NCBI GenBank assembly: GCA_024641705.1
Contig: JAHECO010000018.1
Coordinates: forward strand, 1 to 64,000
Length of the DNA: 64,000 nt
Origin: Candidatus Kryptoniota bacterium
GTDB taxonomy: Bacteria; Bacteroidota; Ignavibacteria; Kryptoniales; JAKASW01
Direction of reading: 5' to 3'
Shown here piece by piece: positions 1-8,360 of the stretch. The position numbers and the translations under genes are program-made. The notes below the pieces were generated by a model, which was not told the DNA's origin, did not search any database, and saw only the letters and a list, made by a program, of their open reading frames with translations. Position 1 is the first letter of the stretch. Every line of letters starts with the position of its first letter.

Positions 1-283
1 AGACCTGCCCAGACGTGATAGTAACCGACGGTATGAAAAGTTAGAACCACTGACATCATAATGTTGACGCAATCCGCTTTATGGAGGTGCCTGTGAAGCC
101 CGCGAACTAGTCCGTAGGAATCTGCTGGAAGAATTATAATGTCGCTACAATCGGAAGTCAACAGGGTCAGGAGAAAATGCATTGGCTCTGCAGGCAAACG
201 AGAGGACAAATGGAATAGCGGCCTCATTTTAAGAAAACTGAAAGGATATTGCTCCGCTTTTGATTCTTCGAATATTGACGCGG

Positions 284-328
284 ATCTTAAGCAGGAGACG
301 GTTCGAGTCATAGTTCCGATCGGGGAGC
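284..328 (+). repeat. dispersed 45-bp hairpin element, copy A
   Basis: The 28-bp core starts at 301 with GTTCGAGTC. After three more bases it contains GTTCC, the loop GATCGG and GGAGC, which can pair as a 5-bp stem with one G-U. The same core recurs at 18452, 21962, 29305 and 43389. Downstream, a block around 487-500 (CTGACCGGATAAC) recurs at nearly the same distance after copy B. Function unknown. Confidence 0.65.
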
Positions 329-1020
329 AAAAGGGGTTAGATCCTCGAACTGCAATAAACGCAGGTTTGGAAAAATGACCACGAGGACCCAGTCTGAAAG
401 CTTACTTCCTGAAATATTCAATTCCACGCGCTATTCCGTCAATCATTTGTATCCAACAGTCCTTCAATTCTCTTACTTGTCGGTGTCTGACCGGATAACT
501 AACTCTGGATGGGTACAGAATATGGTGGCACGTCAAAGAGGTTCGCAAGATCCCGCAAATGGGGAAGATGACACCCGTCACACCTTCCAGGGCACAAACT
601 TGATCTTGCCCTAGAGCAGGTTTAACTTTACGGCGCATTACCTCCAGAGCGTCAGGCGCAAAATGGCAAGCGAAAGGGCTTCCACAAGCATGGATCCGGC
701 ACCTTTTTCGCCGTAGAAGGGATTTTCACCATTTTTGACCAACGGCGGCGCCGGGCAGGTCCCATGTGACTTCAGATTTCGAGCAATCCCAGAGGAGGTC
801 AAAAAGAGGGGAGGTTATGGCGACAGCAGGTGATTATCCTGAGTCGAAAATTTTTACCTTTCGGCGCCTTGTGCCGCGGGGTTTTGTTTCGGGAGATTCC
901 GTAGAATACATCTGCCGAAGACCTTGTTTTTCCCTTCCGCAAAGATCCCCTTTAAATATCACGCTTTCCCCCCTGTGGTTGATTCTCCAACGCGCAGTCG
1001 TTGCCGTGATTGCAGCCATG

Positions 1021-1045
1021 GGGCAATACAAATATCGTATTGCCC
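1021..1045 (+). promoter_or_regulatory. perfect hairpin directly upstream of kinase ribosome binding site
   Basis: GGGCAATAC at 1021-1029 and GTATTGCCC at 1037-1045 are perfect reverse complements separated by seven bases. The hairpin ends five bases before the GGAGG (1050-1054) that serves the ATG at 1062. There is no T-tract, so it does not look like an intrinsic terminator. It could modulate translation, bind a dimeric regulator as DNA, or protect the mRNA 5' end; the sequence does not decide. Confidence 0.5.
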
Positions 1046-1061
1046 GACTGGAGGTTTGCGG

Positions 1062-3566
1062 ATGAGGAGCAAGGAGGGAAGGTCGCTAAACGCGATACTC
1101 CTCAGCGGGTTCATCCTGATCATAGCTCTCTTCGCGGTTTTGATACTGACCGCCTACACGGGGCTTGCCGACATAGAGCGGTCAGAAGGGTACCTCTACG
1201 CCAGAAATTTTGAAAACGTATCGAGCTTAAAGACATTACGTTCCAATTTGAATGCGGAGAGGCTGGATGTGGCAGTGATGCTTGCCACGCTGAGGTCTCA
1301 CTGGGGGCCATGGCAAGACGACCTCGATCTTCGGAGAAGAGAGGACAGCCTCGAGTTGTCGCGGCTTACCGCTGCTTTTGCGACGGATGGCGTGCAAAGG
1401 GGAAGACTGCAGAGGCTGACCGACGTTCTGAACAAGTTTGCAGCGACTCGCGACACCCAGGTTTTACCGTCGCTTGATAACGGCAAAATGCGAAAAGCCG
1501 GAGAGTTGTTTCAAGGGATCCAGCTGGAGCGACACCTTGAAATAAGCGCGATCCTGGCGGAGATACAGGAAGATGAAAGAGCGATAGACAGTAGTCGTGT
1601 CGTCGGGATAAAGAACAGAGTGTGGCGCCGCGTCGAGATGTTTGCGCTCTTGGGATTCCTGTCGGGTCTGATAGTTATTGCGCTGGCTGTATTCATGACG
1701 CGTACCGTGTCGCGGCAGCTCGCGAGCCGCAGGGTCGCGGAGGATGCGCTGGATGAGTCCGAGCAGAACTACCGCGACTTGGTAGAGGGGATGGCGGAGG
1801 GTTTAGCCGTCGATAGTGTCGACGGGATTTTGGCATATGTAAACCCACGTCTTGCGGAGATGCTCGGATATTCCCCCGCGGAGATGGTGGGAAAACGCTT
1901 GACGGAAATCGTCGCGGGGGAGAGCCTGGACCTTGCCGAAAAGGAAATTGAAAAACGCAGGGAGGGGATTGCCGGCAGATTCGAAATGTCTTTTGTTTCG
2001 AAAACGGGAAAGAAAGTCCCGGTCATCGCCTCGGGCAGATCTTTGTACGCGGAGGGCAGGGTTATCGGCAGCCTCGGCCTCTTCGTCGACATCACCGAAC
2101 GAAAGGAAGGGGAAAAGGACATACTCGAATCGGAGGACCGTTACAGAAGCCTGTTCGAGGGAATCGGCGACTCTGTACTTGTTTACAATCCCGACGGACG
2201 GTTAGTGGACTGCAACCAGGCCGCGCTAAAACAGTACGGGTACAGCCGCCCCGAATTCCTTCAGTTGAAGCTGGCCGATATAGTTGATGATGATTTTCTT
2301 GAGTCGGCGAACGATAATGACGAAAAGATATGGGCCGGTGGGGTCGTCATAGTCGAATCGGTGCATCGGCGAAGGGACGGGAAGCTGTTTCCCGTGGAGG
2401 TGCACGCGCGCAAAATTGTTTATCAGGGCGAGCCGGCCATCCTCGGCGTCGTGCGCGACATTAGCGAGCGTAAGAGGGCGGAAGAATCGATCAGGCAAAG
2501 CGAAGAGAAATGGCGTTTGCTGGTGCAGACGATTCCCGACTATGTGGCATTGTATGACAGTCAGGGGAGATATGAGTTTATCAATCATTACGCAGAAGGC
2601 TTTTCGGAAAAGGATGTAGTCGGCAAGTACTTTGAAGATTTCATATCGCCGGATTCCAGGAAGATTTTCAGAGAAGCCTTCGAGAAAGCCAGGCAGAAGG
2701 GGATTACCCAGTACATTGAATACACAGGTGCCGGAGATCGCGGGGACATGAAATACTATGACAGTTACATCGTCCCTGTAATTGAACGCGGCAAGTCGGA
2801 ACACCTCCTTGCGCTGGCTCGGGATATCACGGAGCGCAAGCGTTCGGAGGAAGCACTGAAGGTGGCCAGGAACCGGCTCGAGAGACTTTCTCATCGTCTT
2901 CTCGAGACGCAGGAGACCGAGCGTCGAAATATCGCGAGAGAGCTCCACGATGAGATTGGGCAAATCCTGACCGCGATGAAGATAGACCTTCAGGTGGTCC
3001 GGCGCAATCAACTACCCGGGAAGCTGGCCGAGCGCCTCGACGAGAGTATCAAGATGCTGAATACGTGCCTGCAGCGTGTCAGGGATCTCTCGCTCGATCT
3101 GCGTCCCGCTGTCCTGGATGACCTCGGGCTTGAGGCGGCCCTGAGCTGGCAGCTGGAAAGGTTCCGGCAGCGTGCAGGGTTTGATGGACACCTCACCACA
3201 AGAGATATTCCGAACAGATTGAAGCCGGAACTGGAGATCGCGTGTTTTCGTATTGCACAGGAAGCCATGACGAACATAACAAAACACGCGAAAGCAAAGA
3301 GCGTGAAGATCGATGTCGATATCCGCGGCGGGGAACTGATCCTGAGCATTAAGGACGACGGAATAGGCTTCGATGCAGGCAGGGCATTGGCCGATGCGGC
3401 GCGCGGGAAGTCATTCGGCGTGCTCGGTATGCAGGAGCGGGTCGCACTTCTGGGCGGACAACTGGAAATCAATTCCGCAAATGGTAAAGGGACGGTCGTG
3501 GCGGTCCGGCTGCCTCTCCGGCCTCTTGTCCCGAACGATCAGGAAGGGGCGGGCGAGAACGTATGA
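1062..3566 (+). CDS. membrane sensor histidine kinase, NarL-type partner (HisKA_3), three PAS domains
   Basis: This is a sensor kinase of 834 residues, predicted in the inner membrane. The start is placed at ATG 1062 because GGAGG lies 7-8 bases upstream and the protein then opens with a transmembrane helix (about 11-32). A periplasmic helical segment follows, with a second helix near 195-215. Three PAS domains lie roughly at 245-350, 365-470 and 490-605. The dimerisation/phosphoacceptor segment is the HisKA_3 type with motif RELHDEIG (His629), and a HATPase_c domain with DDGIGFD ends the protein. Its last four bases overlap the next gene, a NarL-family regulator, so the two form a coupled pair. 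The ligand is unknown; the periplasmic part resembles four-helix-bundle sensor modules only in general character. Confidence 0.9.
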   Translation: MRSKEGRSLNAILLSGFILIIALFAVLILTAYTGLADIERSEGYLYARNFENVSSLKTLRSNLNAERLDVAVMLATLRSHWGPWQDDLDLRRREDSLELSRLTAAFATDGVQRGRLQRLTDVLNKFAATRDTQVLPSLDNGKMRKAGELFQGIQLERHLEISAILAEIQEDERAIDSSRVVGIKNRVWRRVEMFALLGFLSGLIVIALAVFMTRTVSRQLASRRVAEDALDESEQNYRDLVEGMAEGLAVDSVDGILAYVNPRLAEMLGYSPAEMVGKRLTEIVAGESLDLAEKEIEKRREGIAGRFEMSFVSKTGKKVPVIASGRSLYAEGRVIGSLGLFVDITERKEGEKDILESEDRYRSLFEGIGDSVLVYNPDGRLVDCNQAALKQYGYSRPEFLQLKLADIVDDDFLESANDNDEKIWAGGVVIVESVHRRRDGKLFPVEVHARKIVYQGEPAILGVVRDISERKRAEESIRQSEEKWRLLVQTIPDYVALYDSQGRYEFINHYAEGFSEKDVVGKYFEDFISPDSRKIFREAFEKARQKGITQYIEYTGAGDRGDMKYYDSYIVPVIERGKSEHLLALARDITERKRSEEALKVARNRLERLSHRLLETQETERRNIARELHDEIGQILTAMKIDLQVVRRNQLPGKLAERLDESIKMLNTCLQRVRDLSLDLRPAVLDDLGLEAALSWQLERFRQRAGFDGHLTTRDIPNRLKPELEIACFRIAQEAMTNITKHAKAKSVKIDVDIRGGELILSIKDDGIGFDAGRALADAARGKSFGVLGMQERVALLGGQLEINSANGKGTVVAVRLPLRPLVPNDQEGAGENV

Positions 3567-4219
3567 CGGCTGACATTCGAGTCCTTGTCGCGGACGACCA
3601 CAAGCTCGTGCGCGCGGGAATGATATCCCTTCTGAACAAGCTTACAGGAGTAGAGGTTATCGGCGAAGCGGATAACGGCCGCATGGCAATTGATCTGGTG
3701 GGGAAATTACATCCGGATATCGTTCTGATGGACATTGCCATGAGCGGTATGAACGGACTCGATGCGGCCGAACGAATCATCAGAAAGCATCCGGAATCCA
3801 GGGTGCTCATACTCAGCATGCACTCGACAAGGGAATACGTGGCGGAAGCGCTGCGCATCGGGGTGATGGGCTACCTGATCAAAGATGCCGCCGCTTCGGA
3901 GCTTGAAGTCGCTATCAGGGCGGTAGCCCGCGGCGAAAGATACCTTTCTTCGGTTGTTTCCACGGTCCTCGTGGACCGGTTGAGAGAACTGACTCCCTGG
4001 AAAGAAGACGCGCGGCAGGCACTGACCCCGCGCCAGCGCGAAATCCTCCAGCTCATTGCGGAAGGGCGCAGTACGAAGGAGATTGCCGGCATCATCAACG
4101 TGGCCGTCAAGACTGTGGAAACCCACAGGACGCAGCTCATGGAACGCCTCGGTATCCATGATGTGGCGGGGTTGGTTCGTTATGCGATTCGCATCGGCCT
4201 CGTTTCTCCTGAGCGATAG
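3563..4219 (+). CDS. NarL/FixJ-family response regulator
   Basis: This 218-residue regulator has an N-terminal receiver with the acidic pair D11-D12, phosphoacceptor D57 in VLMDIAMSG, and a C-terminal LuxR-type helix-turn-helix (about 150-215) containing LTPRQREILQLIAEG and the recognition-helix region VKTVETHR. It starts inside the stop of the upstream kinase (ATGA overlap), which implies translational coupling and a cognate pair. The expected role is phosphorylation-dependent DNA binding as a transcription activator or repressor. Targets cannot be read from the sequence. Confidence 0.93.
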   Translation: MTADIRVLVADDHKLVRAGMISLLNKLTGVEVIGEADNGRMAIDLVGKLHPDIVLMDIAMSGMNGLDAAERIIRKHPESRVLILSMHSTREYVAEALRIGVMGYLIKDAAASELEVAIRAVARGERYLSSVVSTVLVDRLRELTPWKEDARQALTPRQREILQLIAEGRSTKEIAGIINVAVKTVETHRTQLMERLGIHDVAGLVRYAIRIGLVSPER

Positions 4220-4418
4220 GCCCTTCTTAAGCAAATTGTTGATTACAAGCTTATAATCCCCCATCCAGCTGGCTCCCGCCTGCCGATTCACTCCTAAGGT
4301 CTAAGGTATCTTTTCCCTTTATTTCAGGTCTTTACCCGATTGTCCTCCGGGACACGCCCAATTAAGTTCTTGGACGTCAGCTAGCGGTCGGTAAAACAGG
4401 CCGAAAGGAGTGGTTCGA

Positions 4419-4865
4419 TTGAATCCTATCAAAGTCCTGTTGGTGGACGACAACAATCATTTCATCGACTCCATTGAGCGGTATCTCAGCTCGATCCGTG
4501 ACCCGGAGACTATTATTGTCGGGAAGGCTGCTTCCGGTGAGGAGGCAATACTTCTTGTGGGAGAATTGAATCCGGATCTAGTCCTGATGGATGTAACAAT
4601 GCCGGGAATGGGGGGAGTGGACGCAACCCGTGCTATTAAAGAGGGAAATATGTTCCCACGCGTCGTGATCGTCACTGTCCATGAAGAAGAGGCATACCGT
4701 GCCGCGGCCGAATCGGCCGGAGCGGATGGATTCGTGGCGAAGTCGGACCTCACGGAAAAACTTCTTCCACTTGTCCGGTCGCTTTTTCCAAGCTGTTCGG
4801 CGGGAGCAGGCTGTGACCCTCGTCCGCCGGCCGCATTCGGTTCGTTAAGCAAAGGGCAGAGCTGA
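4419..4865 (+). CDS. single-domain response regulator (receiver only)
   Basis: About 148 residues make up one receiver domain: D10-D11 acidic pair, D58 acceptor in LVLMDVTMPG, and a conserved Lys in FVAKSDL. No output domain follows, only about 25 Pro/Gly/Cys-containing residues. I chose the TTG at 4419 because AAAGGAG ends at 4410, eight bases upstream; a longer GTG frame from 4410 would overlap that ribosome binding site. It is preceded by a 190-base gap and followed by a kinase gene. It may be a phosphate shuttle in a relay with the neighbouring hybrid kinases, but that is inference. Confidence 0.85.
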   Translation: MNPIKVLLVDDNNHFIDSIERYLSSIRDPETIIVGKAASGEEAILLVGELNPDLVLMDVTMPGMGGVDATRAIKEGNMFPRVVIVTVHEEEAYRAAAESAGADGFVAKSDLTEKLLPLVRSLFPSCSAGAGCDPRPPAAFGSLSKGQS

Positions 4866-4985
4866 GAGGGATGGAGGAATGGTGAAACCAGAGATATCGG
4901 TCCACGTTTTCGGGGGGAGAAAGGATTTTCCATGTGTCCCGGCCAGGTCTTTCCCCGAAGTAGTTGAGACAAAGGGGGACAGCCT

Positions 4986-7925
4986 GTGACACGTCACAGC
5001 AACATTTCCACAAACGGCAGTGCCGGAGTCAATTGGGAAACAAACGTTTTGCGCCTCATGGGACCAGTCTTGGCGGCTTTGGCAACCCTATTAAGCATGA
5101 TCATAGTGATTGCATGGACGACAGATTCACTGCGGATTGCTTCAATCAGTGCCAAATTCATCCCGATGGCTCCCACCACCGCCATTTGCTTCACCTTGCT
5201 CGGTGTGGTTCTGCTGTGCAGGCAATGGCGAACCGGTGATAGAACTCTCCAAGGTGTGCGACTTTTTCTTACTGGGATGGTCCTGCTCTTTTCCGTTGCA
5301 ATAGTCCTTCAATTCATTTTGGTTTCTGCGACAAAGGTTGTTCTGGACATAGAGGGGTGGATCACGCCGGCCTTGTTGTCGGAGCACGGTTATGTTATCG
5401 GTCGAATGTCGCCGTTGACCGCTCTCCTGTTTGCTCTCCTCGCTGCGGCCATGCTCCTCTCGGCCTCCGTCGACAATGGAGATCGCGGGCGCGATCGCCT
5501 TGCTCAGGGCGCCGCTGCGGTTGTCTTCACTGTGTCGGATACTCTCTTGGTTGGCTATTGGTACGGCGCGCCGCTTCTTTACGGCGGGACGTTCACTCCG
5601 GTTGCAGCTACTACATCCATTGCGTTCATCCTGGTCAGTACCGCTTTCCTTTTTGAGAGCAAGAAGGCCTTGCTCGCTCGGTGGGTAATGAGTCCCTCTG
5701 TCTTCAGTCGCTTCACTCGCATGGTGATTCCCGGCACGATGGGCATCATCCTTGTTGTTGGTTGGGTTCAAACGTCTGTGCTGACGCGATTGCGCGCTGT
5801 CGATCAGGTGCTTTCCTTCACCTTGAGCGCGCTTCTCACTGCCTGCCTTATTGGTGTTTTGGCAGTCATTGTCGCGCGGCAGGTGCAAACCGCGGTCACG
5901 CGTGCGGAGGGTGGACTTCGGGATAGCGAACAGAAGCTCCGGCGTTTTTATGAATCGAATCTGCAGGGTGTTATCTACTGGAACATGAACGGCCAGATAG
6001 TGGATGCAAACGACAAGTTCCTGCAGATGGTGGGTTATTCACGAGAGGAACTTATAGCGGGCAAGATCGATTGGGTCAACATGACTCCGCCGGAATACCG
6101 GGTAGTTGATGAACAATCGGTCCTTGAGCTGAGAACCGCCGGAGCGAATGAAAAACCGTTCGAGAAAGTCTACATCCGGAAGGATGGAACGCGACTACCT
6201 ATCATAATTGCAGGAACAATGCTGGACGAGGCACGCTTAAATGGAGTTGCATTTGTTTTGGACATCACAGATCGCAAGCAGGTGGAGGCTAGACTTGCAA
6301 GAGCCAACCGGGCTCTAAAAATGTTGAACGCCTGCAACGGAATAGCGATACATGCAGACAACGAGGAACGGCTTCTGAAGGATACCTGCAACAGGATCGT
6401 CGAAGTTGGGGAGTACAAGCTCGCGTGGGTCGGATATGCCGAAGATGATGAACACAAATCCGTCCGGCCCGTGGCTCTTGCAGGTACCGACGGCGACTAC
6501 GTCGAGCATGCCGATATCTCGTGGGGGGACAACGAGAGGGGACGAGGACCGACCGGGACCTGCATCAGGACCGGCGAGATCGTAATTAACCGGAATACTT
6601 CGACACAACTGCATTACGACCCATGGCACAGCAGAGCTACCGAGAAGGGATACGTATCATCGGCCACTTTCCCGCTTTGTGTGGGAGATAGGGTCTACGG
6701 TGCTCTTATGGTCTATTCCGGAATCTCAGACGCGTTTGATGATGAAGAGACAGAGCTTCTTGCCGAAGTGGCTAACGATATGGCCTACTCGGCTGTCGCA
6801 CTTCGTGAAAGGTCGGCGCGAGTAGAGGCGGAAGAACGATACAGATCAACGCTGGACTCCATGTTGGAAGGATGTCAAATAGTCGGACATGACTTCAGGT
6901 ACCTCTACCTGAACGATGTGGCTGTGCAGCAGAGTCACATCAGCAAGGATCATCTGCTCGGAAGAACGATGATGGAAGTATATCCCGGGATCGAGACCAC
7001 CGAGATGTTCTCAACTCTGAAGCGCTGCATGTCCAACAAAGCGCCAGGTCACCTGCAAAATGAATTCGTATACCCGGACGGAGCGAGAAGCTGGTTCAAC
7101 CTCAGCTTCGAGCCCGTTCCGGAAGGGGTGTTTATCCTCTCCGAGGACATAACCGAAGACAGGCGGCTGGCCGAAGAAGCGAAGAAGTACCACGAGCACC
7201 TTGAAGAACTCGTGGAAGAACGGACAATCGAGCTTACCGCTACAAATAAGGAACTGGAAGCGTTCTCATATTCCGTTTCACATGACCTGCGGGCTCCTTT
7301 GAGGTCTATCGACGGGTTCAGCCTTGCGCTTCTCGAGGATTACGCGCCGAAGCTTGATGACCGCGCGAAGGACTATATCGGCCGCGTGAGGGGGGCATCG
7401 CAGTCTATGGCTGTCCTAATAGATGACCTGCTTCAACTGTCACGGATGACCCGCCGCGAACTGCACATTGAAAATGTTGACCTGACTTCCATGGCACACC
7501 GCGTCATTGGGGATCTTAGGCAGGGAGAGCCCGGTCGGCCGGTTGAATTTACTGTAATGCCCAACCTTATGATCAGCGGGGACGCTAATCTGCTCAGAAT
7601 AGTGCTCGTGAATCTGCTCGGGAACGCATGGAAATTCACAAGCCGAAAGCCGATGGCAAGGATTGAATTCGGCAAAATCCAGAAACAGGGTGAAACGGTT
7701 TTCATCGTCCATGACAACGGCGCCGGATTTGACCCCAAGTACTCGGACAAATTGTTTACTCCTTTTCAACGCCTTCATAACACGTCCGAATTTCCCGGGA
7801 CTGGCATCGGACTGGCCACCGTCCAGCGAATAGTGAGGCGGCACGGCGGACGCGTTTGGGCGGAAGCGGAAATCAACGAGGGAGCTACTTTCTTTTTCAC
7901 ATTAAAAGGAATAGAGAAACCATGA
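4986..7925 (+). CDS. multi-spanning membrane histidine kinase with PAS, GAF and PAS domains
   Basis: A 979-residue kinase read from GTG 4986, preceded by AGGGGG. The first 305 residues contain about eight hydrophobic helices, so the sensor is an integral membrane module, MASE-like in layout though I cannot name the family. A PAS domain follows (about 320-435), then a GAF-like domain (about 455-600) and a second PAS (about 610-720). A short coiled coil leads into HisKA with SYSVSHDLRAPLRSID (His766) and a HATPase_c domain with DNGAGFD and GTGIGLA. This kinase core and its overlapping Rcp1-like receiver partner resemble phytochrome-type kinase/Rcp1 pairs, but no biliverdin-binding PHY region is present. 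Confidence 0.88.
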   Translation: MTRHSNISTNGSAGVNWETNVLRLMGPVLAALATLLSMIIVIAWTTDSLRIASISAKFIPMAPTTAICFTLLGVVLLCRQWRTGDRTLQGVRLFLTGMVLLFSVAIVLQFILVSATKVVLDIEGWITPALLSEHGYVIGRMSPLTALLFALLAAAMLLSASVDNGDRGRDRLAQGAAAVVFTVSDTLLVGYWYGAPLLYGGTFTPVAATTSIAFILVSTAFLFESKKALLARWVMSPSVFSRFTRMVIPGTMGIILVVGWVQTSVLTRLRAVDQVLSFTLSALLTACLIGVLAVIVARQVQTAVTRAEGGLRDSEQKLRRFYESNLQGVIYWNMNGQIVDANDKFLQMVGYSREELIAGKIDWVNMTPPEYRVVDEQSVLELRTAGANEKPFEKVYIRKDGTRLPIIIAGTMLDEARLNGVAFVLDITDRKQVEARLARANRALKMLNACNGIAIHADNEERLLKDTCNRIVEVGEYKLAWVGYAEDDEHKSVRPVALAGTDGDYVEHADISWGDNERGRGPTGTCIRTGEIVINRNTSTQLHYDPWHSRATEKGYVSSATFPLCVGDRVYGALMVYSGISDAFDDEETELLAEVANDMAYSAVALRERSARVEAEERYRSTLDSMLEGCQIVGHDFRYLYLNDVAVQQSHISKDHLLGRTMMEVYPGIETTEMFSTLKRCMSNKAPGHLQNEFVYPDGARSWFNLSFEPVPEGVFILSEDITEDRRLAEEAKKYHEHLEELVEERTIELTATNKELEAFSYSVSHDLRAPLRSIDGFSLALLEDYAPKLDDRAKDYIGRVRGASQSMAVLIDDLLQLSRMTRRELHIENVDLTSMAHRVIGDLRQGEPGRPVEFTVMPNLMISGDANLLRIVLVNLLGNAWKFTSRKPMARIEFGKIQKQGETVFIVHDNGAGFDPKYSDKLFTPFQRLHNTSEFPGTGIGLATVQRIVRRHGGRVWAEAEINEGATFFFTLKGIEKP

Positions 7926-8350
7926 AAGGCAGATCGATACTCCTGGTCGAAGACAATCCGAACGACGAAGTCCTGACACTCAGGGCTTTGAAGAAGAACA
8001 ACATCGCGAATCAAGTGACCGTCGCCCGCGACGGGCAGGAGGCGCTGGATTATCTTCTCGGTTCCGAAAACAACCTTCCGATTGAGACCCCGGCAGTCGT
8101 CCTCCTCGATTTGAAGCTCCCGAAGGTCGACGGGCTGGAGGTCCTGAAGAGGATGAGGGCGAACGCAAGCACGAAGTTCATCCCGGTGGTGATACTCACA
8201 TCTTCGCGCGAAGACAGTGATCTTCTGAACGGATACCTGAACGGCACGAACAGCTATATAAGGAAACCCGTTGATTTCAACCAGTTCGTCGAGGCGGTGA
8301 AGCATATCGGGTTGTACTGGCTGATTTTCAATGAGGTCCCGACGTTCTAG
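7922..8350 (+). CDS. Rcp1-like single-domain response regulator
   Basis: This 142-residue protein is a single receiver domain of the Rcp1 type: E10-D11 pair, the NPND segment after it, a long loop before phosphoacceptor D63 in VVLLDLKLPKVDG, and Lys in YIRKPVDFNQF. It starts at ATG 7922 inside the stop of the upstream kinase (ATGA overlap), so the two are translationally coupled and almost certainly cognate. It has no DNA-binding domain; Rcp1-type proteins act as phosphorylated partners of other proteins. The next gene begins 10 bases after its stop. Confidence 0.92.
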   Translation: MKGRSILLVEDNPNDEVLTLRALKKNNIANQVTVARDGQEALDYLLGSENNLPIETPAVVLLDLKLPKVDGLEVLKRMRANASTKFIPVVILTSSREDSDLLNGYLNGTNSYIRKPVDFNQFVEAVKHIGLYWLIFNEVPTF

Positions 8351-8360
8351 GAGAATTGCG

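Larger units (their letters stand above)
1..1061. other. gene-poor leader region upstream of the first kinase
   Basis: I see no convincing gene here. Short open frames exist but they lack ribosome binding sites and recognisable domains. The stretch holds copy A of the dispersed 45-bp element (284-328), a second block near 487-500 shared with the region after copy B, a pyrimidine-rich segment from about 850 to 1000, and a perfect hairpin (1021-1045) just before the start of the first kinase. The first 40 bases could encode a few residues resembling the middle of a receiver domain before a stop, which is too little to call. Confidence 0.6.

Noticed and set aside
1-40. Tail of a response regulator entering from the left edge
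   Set aside because: The frame reads CPDVIVTDGMKS and stops; it resembles the centre of a receiver domain but is too short and ends at the wrong place to support a call.
301-328. tRNA T-loop fragment or tRNA-derived attachment site
   Set aside because: GTTCGAGTC recalls a T-loop, but no acceptor stem, anticodon arm or integrase gene is found near any of the five copies.
139-614. Two overlapping short frames in the first 600 bases
   Set aside because: No domain and no ribosome binding site; the apparent similarity of their translations to other frames (VRVIVPIGE and alike) comes from the DNA repeat element, not from a protein family.
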